A DNA stretch of 64,000 nucleotides from positions 62,001-126,000 of the forward strand of contig JADKGC010000003.1 in NCBI GenBank assembly GCA_016717205.1, in the 5' to 3' direction. Position 1 is the stretch's first letter. Every line of letters starts with the position of its first letter. Of the stretch, positions 8,579 through 17,380 are shown in pieces. Made by a program: the position numbers and the translations under genes. The notes below the pieces were generated by a model that made no database searches, was not told where the DNA came from, and saw only the letters and a program-made list of their open reading frames with translations. The DNA is from Candidatus Flexifilum breve. GTDB taxonomy: Bacteria; Chloroflexota; Anaerolineae; Aggregatilineales; Phototrophicaceae.

Positions 8579-9421
8579 ATGTCACGTTATGCGATTTTGC
8601 AGCAGATTCAACAGCTTGACCCGGAGCAGGATCACGAGCAGATTGTGTTCCTGACAGGCACTTACGAGGAACCGTACCTTATTCAGCGGGCGCTGGAATT
8701 CGCCCTGTTTCGCACGTTTGCGCTGCCGCGCACCGCCAAACTGCTCGTGGACACGGGCGAATTCGAACGGCGCGGGCAAAAGCGCTACGACGATACCACG
8801 CTGCTGATCTCCGAATTTGTCGAGCATGGGTATGACAGCGAACGGGGACGCGCGGCAATCAAGCGGATGAACCGGATGCATCATCGGTTCGCCATCGACA
8901 ACGAAGACTACCTATATACGCTGTCGACCTTCATCTTCGAGCCGATCCGCTGGAATCAGCGGTTTGGCTGGCGGCCTTTCGATCCGAAGGAATGCCAGTC
9001 GGAATTCATCTTTTGGCGCGAGGTCGGCAAGCGCATGGGCATCAAGGATATCCCCGAAACGTACGACGCGTTTGAGCGCTTCAACCGGGACTATGAGCAG
9101 CGCTATTTCCAATCCAACCAGTACAGCCATCGGATCGGCATAGCCACTATCAACGTATTTCTGAACTGGTTCCCAGCGTTCACGCGACCGCTCGTCCGTC
9201 AATGCCTCTATGCGCTGATGGACGAGCCCATGCAGCGCGCCTTCGGTTTTCCGCAAGCGCCACGCTGGGCACGAGCGTTAACGTTCGGTGCGCTGAAGCT
9301 GCGGGCGCGCGTCCTCCGCCGGCTGCCGCCGCGGCGCAAACCCCGACTCTATACGCAGGAGCGCAGCCGCACGTACCCGAATGGTTACGAGATCGAGCGC
9401 TTGGGGCCGAATGGCGTTTAG
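8579..9421 (+). CDS. MpaB/DUF2236-family oxygenase-like protein
   Basis: 280 residues. The stretch MNRMHHRFAIDNEDYLYTL (about residues 100-118) and the following Arg/Trp-rich segment (ERFNRDYEQRYF) are the marks of the DUF2236 family, which includes fungal MpaB and the latex-clearing protein Lcp, a b-type haem oxygenase that cleaves isoprenoid double bonds. The paired histidines in MHHRF are candidates for the haem or catalytic site. No signal peptide is present, so it is intracellular. As the last enzyme of the operon starting at 6158 it is probably the catalytic member, acting on a hydrophobic substrate held by the SRPBCC and NTF2-like proteins (inference). Confidence 0.78.
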   Translation: MSRYAILQQIQQLDPEQDHEQIVFLTGTYEEPYLIQRALEFALFRTFALPRTAKLLVDTGEFERRGQKRYDDTTLLISEFVEHGYDSERGRAAIKRMNRMHHRFAIDNEDYLYTLSTFIFEPIRWNQRFGWRPFDPKECQSEFIFWREVGKRMGIKDIPETYDAFERFNRDYEQRYFQSNQYSHRIGIATINVFLNWFPAFTRPLVRQCLYALMDEPMQRAFGFPQAPRWARALTFGALKLRARVLRRLPPRRKPRLYTQERSRTYPNGYEIERLGPNGV

Positions 9422-9459
9422 TTATCACTTGTTCGTTGTCGAGATACGCTAGATGAGGG

Positions 9460-10434
9460 ATGAAAAATCACATGTACACTGCAATCCGAGCCAATCTGTT
9501 GCGCAAGCTGCTTCTCAGTGCGGCGTTGACATTGTTCGCCGTACCTGCGCTCGTTCTGGCGCAGGGCATCACCTTCGAACCCGTGTCCACAGCTACGCTG
9601 CCGTGGGATGCCGTGCCGAGTCCCGATGGCAGTACCCTGTATTTCACGGCAATCGCTGACGATGGCTGCCCGGCAATCTTCCGAGCGGATTCCGAGAATG
9701 GCGCGGTGACCACGCTGGCAGCGTGCGATCCGTTCGTTATGCCGATGGGCATCGCCGTCAGCCTCGACGGACGGACGCTGTATGTCTCCGACTCGTTCAC
9801 AGCCGGTGCGGCGGGGAATGCTATCTTCGCCGTTTCCACCGACTCACCTGACATGGTGAACACCATCGCTGGGACACAGGGCACTGCGCCGCAAGGCGTC
9901 GAAGTCGGTCTGCGGAATGGCGTTGAAACTCTCTACTTCACAGGCATCCACACCCTCACTGGACAACCGACGGTCTATGCGCTGCCCACCGCGAGTGGGA
10001 CCCCAGAGGTGCTTGCACACGGTGCACCGCTAGTCGCACCATCGGGGGTCGCGGTCTCGCAGGATGGCAGCACCGTATTCGTGCTCGATCGTTTCGCTTC
10101 AGGTAACGGGTTGGGCAGTGTGATTCGCATCCGGGACGGTCAAGCCACCGTGCTTCAGTCAAATGTACAGACCGGAGGGCAGCTGGCCGGGCTGACTTTG
10201 ACGCTGGACGGTTCGCTTCTGCTCGTGTCTTCGCTTGACGAGACTGCCGGGACGGCCCAGGTACTGGTGCTTGACCTCGCTACCCAGCAGAGCAGCGTGA
10301 TCAACGACGTAATTAGTGCCAACACAGGAGCCGGGGGATTGCATCGCGCGCATGAACTTGATGTATTTGCGTGGGCGGATCTGACATCGGGGAGTCTCGG
10401 CGGCACGATCTATCGTGTGCTGATCAATCGTTAG
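9460..10434 (+). CDS. Secreted SMP-30/gluconolactonase-like beta-propeller
   Basis: 324 residues with a classic signal peptide (hydrophobic core about residues 16-33, cleavage after ALVLA). The mature part has repeated blades of the form PSPDGSTLYFT, VSLDGRTLYVSDS, VSQDGSTVFVLD and LTLDGSLLLVS, about 45-55 residues apart, as in SMP-30-like or NHL-like propellers. It is exported or surface bound. ATGs at 9460 and 9472 are both possible and do not change the signal peptide much. It follows the oxygenase by 38 bp and may be co-transcribed, but its function there is unknown. Confidence 0.7.
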   Translation: MKNHMYTAIRANLLRKLLLSAALTLFAVPALVLAQGITFEPVSTATLPWDAVPSPDGSTLYFTAIADDGCPAIFRADSENGAVTTLAACDPFVMPMGIAVSLDGRTLYVSDSFTAGAAGNAIFAVSTDSPDMVNTIAGTQGTAPQGVEVGLRNGVETLYFTGIHTLTGQPTVYALPTASGTPEVLAHGAPLVAPSGVAVSQDGSTVFVLDRFASGNGLGSVIRIRDGQATVLQSNVQTGGQLAGLTLTLDGSLLLVSSLDETAGTAQVLVLDLATQQSSVINDVISANTGAGGLHRAHELDVFAWADLTSGSLGGTIYRVLINR

Positions 10435-10487
10435 CCATCAATTAGTACACAAAGCTGAATGAGATGCGGACGCCCATGCTTTCAAGG

Positions 10488-10815
10488 TGTAATAGCAAGA
10501 AACCCTATCCACGCGGTGTATCCCGTGAGTCAAGCAGCTCGATAGTAGTCGTGGAGTACACCGCCGAGCAAATCGCGCCGTTTGACCATTCCGCTGCTTG
10601 AACTTTCTGAGGGTGGATCGGGGATCGTCTGCCCAATGCCCTGATGCGGTCGTGCCGTGTTGAAGAAGCCTTCATACGCGTGCAGCATATACTTCAAATG
10701 CGCCGCGTTTAGGATAATCAACTGGTCGAGACATTCCTCGCGCACTGAGCGCACCCACCGCTCGGCGACAGCATTCGCCCTCGGCGCTCGAAACGGCGTC
10801 CGCGCCTGTGCGGTA
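10488..10815 (-). mobile_element. IS fragment, copy B, with C-terminal transposase remnant
   Basis: The IS end starts TGTAATAGCAAG at 10488. On the minus strand a remnant encodes about 95 C-terminal residues of an integrase-core transposase: FRAPRANAVAERWVRSVREE, then an AYEGFFNTARPHQGIGQ stretch, the standard tail of IS481/IS3-type DDE transposases. The upstream catalytic part is missing, so it is inactive. The same end with the same interior variant occurs at 16341. Confidence 0.85.
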
Positions 10816-10880
10816 AACTGGCGGCGTTTTTGTGCCAGCGTTTCTGGGATCCTTGACCCGATGATATGCTCTCAGTGGGT

Positions 10881-10918
10881 CTTCCCGTTTTTCCACCGCA
10901 CTACACTATAATGAAGAT
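10881..10918 (+). promoter_or_regulatory. Promoter of LAL regulator, probably leaderless
   Basis: A perfect TATAAT (10907-10912) ends 6 bp before the ATG at 10919. The usual -10 to start distance would place transcription initiation on or next to the A of the start codon, and no ribosome-binding site fits in between. The -35 match is poor. A leaderless mRNA is therefore likely. Confidence 0.55.
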
Positions 10919-13540
10919 ATGCTGACACCGATTCTCTCCACCAAGCTGTATATACCGCCGCCACGCCCCAACGCCGTCCCGCGCCCACGCCTGATTGGAC
11001 GGCTTAACGCGGGGCTGCACCGCAAGCTGACGCTCGTTTCTGCGCCTGCGGGTTTTGGCAAAACGACACTCGTCAGCGTGTGGATCGGCGCGTGCGGGCG
11101 ACAAGCGGCGTGGCTGTCGCTGGATGACGCGGATAACGACACTATGCGTCTGCTCGTGCATGTGATTGCCGCACTGCGTACCATCGACGCTTCCATTGGA
11201 GAGCGCATGTTGAACATGCTGCCATCCATTCAGCCAACCGCCGACTCCACCCTGACCGTACTCATCAACGATCTAGCGGCGACTCCGCACAACCTTGTCC
11301 TCGTGCTCGATGACTACCACACGCTCAATTCGCGCTCAATCGACGCGGCGATTGCGTTTCTGATCGATCATATGCCGCCGAATATGCACCTCGTGATCGC
11401 CACGCGCACAGACCCGCACTTACCGCTGGCACGTTTGCGCACCCGTGATCAACTGACTGAACTACGGGCCGCCGATCTACGCTTCAACGCTGCCGAATCC
11501 GCCGAATTCCTCCAGCAGGCGGCGGGGCTGCAACTGGCGGCGGAGGCTGTGAACACGCTGGAAAAACGCACCGAAGGCTGGATCGCCGGGCTGCAATTGG
11601 CGGCGCTCGCGATGCAGGGACAGCCGGACGCCCACCGTTTTATCGACGCCTTCGCGGGAGATCATCCGTTTGTGCTCGATTATCTCGTCGAAGAAGTGCT
11701 GCAAAATCAGCCCGCACATGTGCAAGCATTTATGCTGAGAACGAGCATTCTGGAACGACTATGCGCTCCCCTGTGTGACACTCTCATCAACGATCTGGCG
11801 ATATCTGGACAAGAGGCGCTCGACTATCTCGAACGGGCTAACCTGTTCCTCATCCCGCTGGATGATCGGCATGAATGGGTTCGCTATCACCATCTGTTCG
11901 CGGAAGCCTTGCACGCCCGTTTGCTCAAGCAGCAACCTGATCTTGTGCGGAGTCTGCATCTCTCCGCGTCGTTATGGTACGGGCAGCACAACGCGCCGGA
12001 AGACGCGATCCAGCACGCGCTTGCGGGTCATGACTACCCCCGCGCCGCAGATCTGCTTGAACAGCATTGGTCATACCTCAACCTGACCTATTTCCAGAGT
12101 CCGCGCTGGCTCGGGTGGGTCAAAGCGCTGCCCGATGAACTGGTGCGGGGACGCTTCGCGCTCAACGTAGGCTATGCGTGGGAATTGCTCAACATCGGGG
12201 ATTTGGATGCCGCCGAAACGCGCCTACAAGACGCGGAACGCTGGTTGCAAACGCATCCGATCCACGACAGCCCTGAATTTCTCTCGCTGCGGGCGCAATT
12301 GTCCTCAGCCCGTGCCTACCACGCTCAAGCACGCGGTGACTTCCCCGCAGCAGTTCATCACGCACGGCATGTGCTGGAGATCGTCGCCGACACCGATGAT
12401 TTCACGCGGGCGGGTGCAGCGTCGGTGTTGGGTCTGTCATACTGGGCAAACGGCGATCTTGAGGGTGCGTATCAGTTTATCGCGGAAGGCATGGCGAATT
12501 TTCACCGGGCAGGCAACCCCTCCTTTGGTATTAGCCCGACGTTCGCGCTGGCGGATATTCGCCACACGCAAGGGCGGCTGCACGACGCTCTGGGCGCATA
12601 TGAGCGGTCGCTGCAAATCGTACGGGATCACGGCGAACCCGTGCTGCAAGGGGCAACCGATCTGTATCTCGGCATGAGCCTGCTTTACGACGAGATGGGC
12701 GATGGAGAGAACGCACGCTTATACAGACAGCGCGGCGAAACGCTCGGCGAACAAGCCGCGTTCCCGGGCTGGAAGATTCGGCATGCGCTGGCACAGGCCC
12801 AACTTCAAGCGGGCGCAGGTCATTTCGACGCCGCGTTGAGCCTGCTTGATACAGCAGAACGGTTGCATTACAGCTCACCTCTTCCTGACATGCGCCCAAT
12901 TCCAGCGCAAAGGGCGCGGTTGTGGATCAAGCAGGGCAAGCTGCAGCATGCGCTGACATGGGCGGACGAACGCGGACTCACCAGCGACGGCGTATTGAGT
13001 TATCTCAGCGAGTACGAGTACATTACGCTCGTGCGGCTCTTGATCGCGCTGGAGCAGCACGAAGATGCGCTCCGCCTGAGTGATCGCTTGCTGGCGGCGG
13101 CGCATGACCGAATCGCCAGCATAATCGAACTGCTCAATTTGCAAGCGTTGGTTCATCATGCGCGGGGCGATACAGCGGCAGCGCTCGTGCCACTCGAACG
13201 CGCTCTGTCGCTGGCCGCGGACGGCGGTTTCTACCGCATCTTCCTCGACGAAGGCGCGACCATGCGCAATTTGCTGGTGACGGCACGTGGGATCATGCCG
13301 GAATACGTGGATCGACTGCTGGCGACTCCGTCCGTTCAGCCGTTAATCGACCCGTTAAGTCCGCGCGAACTCGACGTGCTGCGCCTGATCGCGGACGGAC
13401 TCTCCAATCAGGCAATCGGGGACCGGCTGTTTCTCGCGCTCAGTACTGTCAAAGGCTATGTCGCCAACATCTTCGGCAAGCTGCACGTGGAGCGACGCAC
13501 GGAAGCGGTCGCCCGCGCCCGCGAACTCGGTCTGCTGTAA
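10919..13540 (+). CDS. MalT-like LuxR-family (LAL) transcriptional activator
   Basis: 873 residues. The N-terminus has the standard LAL opening (LSTKLYIPPPRPNAVPRPRL), Walker A SAPAGFGKTT (about 41-50), Walker B LVLVLDDYHTL (about 125-135), then a long helical/TPR-like sensor region and a C-terminal LuxR HTH (LSPRELDVLRLIADGLSNQA, about 808-868). MalT is the prototype: ATP and an inducer oligomerise it on direct-repeat sites. The inducer is unknown. The next gene, a secreted hydrolase, has three AACCCTACT direct repeats in front of it that are good candidates for its binding sites. Confidence 0.92.
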   Translation: MLTPILSTKLYIPPPRPNAVPRPRLIGRLNAGLHRKLTLVSAPAGFGKTTLVSVWIGACGRQAAWLSLDDADNDTMRLLVHVIAALRTIDASIGERMLNMLPSIQPTADSTLTVLINDLAATPHNLVLVLDDYHTLNSRSIDAAIAFLIDHMPPNMHLVIATRTDPHLPLARLRTRDQLTELRAADLRFNAAESAEFLQQAAGLQLAAEAVNTLEKRTEGWIAGLQLAALAMQGQPDAHRFIDAFAGDHPFVLDYLVEEVLQNQPAHVQAFMLRTSILERLCAPLCDTLINDLAISGQEALDYLERANLFLIPLDDRHEWVRYHHLFAEALHARLLKQQPDLVRSLHLSASLWYGQHNAPEDAIQHALAGHDYPRAADLLEQHWSYLNLTYFQSPRWLGWVKALPDELVRGRFALNVGYAWELLNIGDLDAAETRLQDAERWLQTHPIHDSPEFLSLRAQLSSARAYHAQARGDFPAAVHHARHVLEIVADTDDFTRAGAASVLGLSYWANGDLEGAYQFIAEGMANFHRAGNPSFGISPTFALADIRHTQGRLHDALGAYERSLQIVRDHGEPVLQGATDLYLGMSLLYDEMGDGENARLYRQRGETLGEQAAFPGWKIRHALAQAQLQAGAGHFDAALSLLDTAERLHYSSPLPDMRPIPAQRARLWIKQGKLQHALTWADERGLTSDGVLSYLSEYEYITLVRLLIALEQHEDALRLSDRLLAAAHDRIASIIELLNLQALVHHARGDTAAALVPLERALSLAADGGFYRIFLDEGATMRNLLVTARGIMPEYVDRLLATPSVQPLIDPLSPRELDVLRLIADGLSNQAIGDRLFLALSTVKGYVANIFGKLHVERRTEAVARARELGLL

Positions 13541-13545
13541 CGCAA

Positions 13546-13605
13546 AACCCTACTTCCTAACCCTACTTTAGTAGCTGCACAACCCTACTCGCCAGAGGCT
13601 ATGCT
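13546..13605 (+). promoter_or_regulatory. AACCCTACT direct repeats and -10 of hydrolase gene
   Basis: AACCCTACT occurs at 13546-13554, 13559-13567 and 13581-13589. A TATGCT -10-like hexamer follows at 13600-13605. The third repeat occupies the -35 region and no -35 hexamer is seen, which is the architecture of MalT-dependent promoters (direct, asymmetric boxes). Transcription would begin near 13612, which excludes an in-frame ATG at 13601 as start and supports 13640. Confidence 0.6.
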
Positions 13606-13639
13606 GCTGTGCATTGACTCAAATGAAAGGGTTCACATA

Positions 13640-14869
13640 ATGTCGCGTAAACTGTTGGTTCTGTTTCTGATAATGATGATGCTGGCGAGCAGCATCATGG
13701 CGCAAGACGCGGTGACGCGGAGCGGTGCGCGTCCCGATACACCGACTTACGGGGTGCGCGGCGCGTATGCCGTAGGAGCGCGCGATCTGGTGATTGAAGG
13801 GGAGACATCGCTGGACATCACGGTGTGGTATCCGGCGCTGAATCCCAATCATCTAGCCGAAGCGATCACGTATCCCTTTGTCATCAAGTGGGAAGGCTTT
13901 CCTGAAGGCGCGACGTCCACTGTGAGCGGACACGCGCTTGCCGACGCAGCTTTCGATCTCAGCGCCGCTCCTTACCCGCTCGTGATCCTCTCGCCCGGTT
14001 TCTCGTCGGGAGGGACGGCATATGCGTGGTTAGCCGAACATCTCGCGTCTTACGGCTTCGTGGTGATCGCACCGGAACATCACGAGATGTACACACAAGC
14101 GCTGGATTGGTTCTGGCGGGCGATGATTGCTCGTCCGCAAGATATTCTGACGGTCTTCGAGTACGTGGACGCGCAGACCACGGCGGGCGGCGTGTTGGAA
14201 GGCGTGATCGATCCGCAAACCGTTGCAGTGATCGGGCATTCATACGGCGGATATACGACGTTAGCGGCAGCAGGTGCGCCCATCAATATGGAGAGCATGG
14301 CAGCACTGTGCGAGTCGGCGCGAGCGGCGGCTGATCCGGCGGCGTGGTTGTGCGATCCGGTACTGCCTCACGTCGCGGAAATGGCGGCGCTGGCGGGTCT
14401 GAATGCCGCGCCAGCGGGCGATTGGCCTGTGTGGGCTGACCCGCGTGTCGATGCGATTGTGCCGATGGCGGGTGACGCCTATCAGTTCGATCCGGCAGGG
14501 TTGGCAGAAATCGACATCCCGGTACTGGCAATGGGGGGTACGCTGGACACGGGAACACCCTATCACTGGGGGACTCAGCGTACTTACGAGCATGTGTCGA
14601 GTGATAGGAAAGCACAAGTCGGTTTTGAGAACGCCGAACACATGATCTTCGGGAGTACATGCGATGTGCTGCCCTTCTACACGGAAGTCGGTTTCGGCAG
14701 CGGATGTATCGATCAGGTGTGGGATATGGCACGCGCCCATGACTTGATCAACCATTTCACAACCGCCTTCTTGCTGGCTGAACTGAAAGGCGATACGGAC
14801 GCCGCAGCCGCACTCTCTCCCGACTCGGCAGCGTTTCCCGGCGTGAGCTACACGGCGCAAGGGTACTAG
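13640..14869 (+). CDS. Secreted alpha/beta hydrolase (dienelactone hydrolase/PAF-acetylhydrolase-like)
   Basis: 409 residues. Signal peptide SRKLLVLFLIMMMLASSIMA. The alpha/beta-hydrolase core has the oxyanion region VILSPGFSSGG (about 115-125) and the nucleophile elbow VIGHSYGGYT with Ser at about residue 200. A late segment (IPVLAMGGTLDTG, then ENAEHMIF) supplies the probable acidic residue and His of the triad. An internal Cys pair suggests extracytoplasmic folding. It resembles the PAF-acetylhydrolase-like esterases, but the substrate is unknown. It follows the LAL activator by 99 bp and is probably its target. Confidence 0.8.
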   Translation: MSRKLLVLFLIMMMLASSIMAQDAVTRSGARPDTPTYGVRGAYAVGARDLVIEGETSLDITVWYPALNPNHLAEAITYPFVIKWEGFPEGATSTVSGHALADAAFDLSAAPYPLVILSPGFSSGGTAYAWLAEHLASYGFVVIAPEHHEMYTQALDWFWRAMIARPQDILTVFEYVDAQTTAGGVLEGVIDPQTVAVIGHSYGGYTTLAAAGAPINMESMAALCESARAAADPAAWLCDPVLPHVAEMAALAGLNAAPAGDWPVWADPRVDAIVPMAGDAYQFDPAGLAEIDIPVLAMGGTLDTGTPYHWGTQRTYEHVSSDRKAQVGFENAEHMIFGSTCDVLPFYTEVGFGSGCIDQVWDMARAHDLINHFTTAFLLAELKGDTDAAAALSPDSAAFPGVSYTAQGY

Positions 14870-14931
14870 GGGCGAAGAGTAAGTCTCTCACGCCGCTGAT
14901 TTGAACTAGCGTCAAATCGTGGGTTTTGGGT

Positions 14932-14965
14932 AGAGCCGTTCCTCGTTTTGAGGGCGGCTCTTTCT
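14932..14965 (+). terminator. Rho-independent terminator of hydrolase gene
   Basis: AGAGCCG (14932-14938) pairs with CGGCTCT (14955-14961), and inner CCTC pairs with GAGG (14950-14953). TTT CT follows. It lies 63 bp after the hydrolase stop. Confidence 0.7.
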
Positions 14966-15028
14966 CACCACACCTTGTCACAGAAAGTGAAAACCCGCTT
15001 TTCCAGTGAGGAGCAAGCAGATCTATAA

Positions 15029-15394
15029 GCCTCAACCATTACCACAACCAAAGACATAACAGGGACGCTCTCAACGTTATGGGTCATCGTAATGCTGAAC
15101 CTGATCTTCGCGGATATTCTCTCGTTCATGAATAGCGGTTTTCTTCAGGAGCTTGTGACGACGGGAACTGCGGGAGGCATGGAGATCACTCCCGCCTTTC
15201 TATTGATCGCCGCAATAGTGACGGAGATCCCGATCATGATGATACTCCTGGCGCATGTGTTGAAGCATCAAATCAACCGTTGGGTAAACATCATCGGATA
15301 TGCCGGAACACCGGATGTGTTTCAACTCAGAGACATTCAAGAGCCAGTTCCCAAAGCAGGTGAAGTGCTGAGAGCGCGCCTAAATCTGGCCTAG
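15029..15394 (+). pseudogene. Chimeric remnant: DUF6326-like membrane protein joined to quinone-oxidoreductase N-terminus
   Basis: An open frame from just after a TAA at 15026 encodes LSTLWVIVMLNLIFADILSF and MEITPAFLLIAAIVTEIPIM, the first two to three membrane helices of a DUF6326-type protein. The family's normal N-terminus precedes the first ATG at 15092 and no ATG, GTG or TTG is available for it. After INRWVNIIG the family match stops and GTPDVFQLRDIQEPVPKAGE appears, which is the recognisable N-terminus of zinc-type alcohol dehydrogenase/quinone oxidoreductases. It ends a few residues later. I read this as two truncated genes joined by a deletion, leaving a non-functional chimera. Confidence 0.65.
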
Positions 15395-15461
15395 ATCAGC
15401 AACTCTTCCACATAAACTGCGTAGTGATGGCTTACAAACCAATTTACACGAGAGGATCAAT

Positions 15462-16175
15462 ATGAGCGACAATCTCCAAACGACACTGAACAATCTGATT
15501 CATTCAGGGGTATGGTCTAACCCGGCCATGAGCACACTTATCAATGATTATACCCAATACCACCTTGTGTTGGTTGCGGCTGGTGGGCTTTTGGTGATTA
15601 TGTTTCTACTGCTGAGCATCTTTTGGGGGGTTCGATTGAAGCGAGCACCCAAAGCTGACACACGGAAATGGACATTTGAAAAAAAGGTCTACTTCTCTTT
15701 TGGGGCATTAAGCCTTATGGTTGGGGCGTTGTTTGCCTTGATTGTTTTGGCAAATGCAACCAATGTCGTAGATCCCCACCACGGGTTTACGCTACTGGTC
15801 GATTCGCTGGGGACGCCGAATGCCGGTACGCAAAAGTATCAACTCTATCAGGCGTTTAACACATGGATCCAGTCTGGCATCCCTAACATTCCAGCGGTTG
15901 CTCAAAACAGGTTCCTTGAACGCATTTCATTTCATTCGACCAAAGCACTTGTTAGTGGTGTTTTAATGGTTGTATTCATAGTGGTCAGCATACGCATTTG
16001 GAACCTGTTAATCAAGCAATCGAAGGCAAACGAGGCTAAGTGGCGGCTTAAAGAAAATGCGCTCCTTATCTCCGGTGTTGCTACTGTAAGCTTTTCCTTA
16101 CTGCTACTAGTGATCGTGGTGGCAAACATGCAAGCAGCGGTTGCGCCGATAGCTTTGACTCTGCTTTACGGTTGA
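15462..16175 (+). CDS. Orphan four-helix membrane protein of unknown function
   Basis: 237 residues, start after AGAGGATCAAT. Four hydrophobic segments are clear: about residues 32-54, 80-102, 160-180 and 197-220. A soluble loop of about 60 residues between helices 2 and 3 probably faces outward and a basic loop (KRAPKADTRKWTFEKK) inward. Two halves each with a helix pair suggest an internal duplication. The gene is visibly richer in A and T than its surroundings and sits between a pseudogene and an IS, which suggests acquired DNA. I recognise no family. Confidence 0.65.
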   Translation: MSDNLQTTLNNLIHSGVWSNPAMSTLINDYTQYHLVLVAAGGLLVIMFLLLSIFWGVRLKRAPKADTRKWTFEKKVYFSFGALSLMVGALFALIVLANATNVVDPHHGFTLLVDSLGTPNAGTQKYQLYQAFNTWIQSGIPNIPAVAQNRFLERISFHSTKALVSGVLMVVFIVVSIRIWNLLIKQSKANEAKWRLKENALLISGVATVSFSLLLLVIVVANMQAAVAPIALTLLYG

Positions 16176-16234
16176 GACGCGGCAAAGCGGGAACTGATGA
16201 CCATGCGCATGAGATCAACAACGAAGATACACCC

Positions 16235-16340
16235 TGTAGTAGCGAGAAATCCTTTCCAGACGGTGTTTTCCGTGAGTCAAGCAGATCGGTAGTCGTCATG
16301 GAAAATAGCTTCGAGCAGACCGCGCCGCTTGCCTCATCCC
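16235..16340 (-). mobile_element. IS end fragment, copy C, abutting a second IS
   Basis: Starts TGTAGTAGCGAGAAATCC and runs 106 bp straight into the end of the next element at 16341. It is the same end as copy A (2558), with the same interior variant. An IS therefore inserted directly beside, or inside, an older relative. Confidence 0.75.
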
Positions 16341-17344
16341 TGTAATAGCAAGAAAACCTATCCACGCGGTGTTTCCCGTGAGTCAAACAGCTCGATAGTA
16401 GTCGTGGAGTACACCGCCGAGCAAATCGCGCCATTGGATCGTTCCGCTGATTGAACCTTCTGGGGATGGATCGGGAATCTTCTGCCCAATTCCCTGATGC
16501 GGTCGTGCCCTGTTGAAGTAGCCTTCATACATGTGCAGCACATACGTCAGCGTTTGCAAGTTCCAGACGATCTGGCGCGCCTGCTGCGACACCCAAGCCT
16601 GGGTCGGATGCGCCGTAAGGCCGACCAGATGAACCCGGCGTGTCCCGACCTCGATAAAAAGAAGACACAGAGAGTTTGGAGGCGAACCGTTTCAACCGTG
16701 AAGAAATCGCACGCGAACAAAGTATCCTTGTAGTGGTTGAGGTAGGTTCGCCAGGTTGTTGCAGACTGCTTCTGGGGAATGGGCGGTATGCCGTGGCGGC
16801 TCAAGATCTGATGGACGGTTTCATGGCTGATCCGATAACCGAGCTTCTTCAGTTCTCCGGTGATGCGGTCGTCACCCCAACGATTCTCACGGACGAGTTG
16901 GAGCACCAACTGGACAACCTGCGGTTCGATGGGTGGTCGCCCGCCACGCTTCGCTTGATGTTTGAAGGTCCACTTACGTTTGACCAGCTCGCGGTGCTAC
17001 CAGAGTAGCGTATCGGGTTTAAACACCAGAATCAATCGCTCCAGTTAGGCCCCGGCAGCTCGACGATCGGTCGGAGCTGCTCCACCAAGGTCAACAGCAG
17101 CAACTTCTCCATGCGGGTGATAGTCGGTCCGCGTTTCTGATGACGCCGCACTATCAGCAGCTGCTGGCGCAGCAGCAGGAGTTCAATGGTTTTATCATCC
17201 GGTGCCAGCCGACTGAAGCGCAGACTATCCCCAAGTTGATGCGCAACAAGATAGATGAAACGCCAGATCATCGATGATTGGTTTGCTCGAAACGGTCAGA
17301 TTGTCGGATTATACCGGTTCCAAGTTGGATTTATTGCTACTACA
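16341..17344 (-). mobile_element. Degraded IS481/IS3-like element with both terminal repeats
   Basis: About 1,004 bp, beginning TGTAATAGCAAGAAA and ending in the inverted TTATTGCTACTACA (17331-17344). On the minus strand the transposase is broken into at least three frames: an N-terminal piece (17032-17271), a central HTH and catalytic piece (16547-16909, RENRWGDDRITGELKKLGY, then FACDFFTVET), and a C-terminal piece (16383-16592, YEGYFNRARPHQGIGQ). Parts of the catalytic core seem deleted between pieces two and three. It is an inactive relic, useful for defining the ends of the other copies. Confidence 0.85.
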
Positions 17345-17380
17345 GGTCAAGAAGCTAATTAGAAGTGTGCGGCTAAAAAC

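Larger units (their letters stand above)
10435..10918. other. 484-bp gene gap with IS fragment and promoter
   Basis: Contains the remnant IS at 10488-10815, a non-coding stretch of about 65 bp without recognisable content, and the promoter of the LAL regulator. No intact gene is seen. Confidence 0.6.

Noticed and set aside
13601..13639. Earlier ATG for the secreted hydrolase
   Set aside because: It falls in the -10 hexamer and would spoil the signal peptide by a polar extension.
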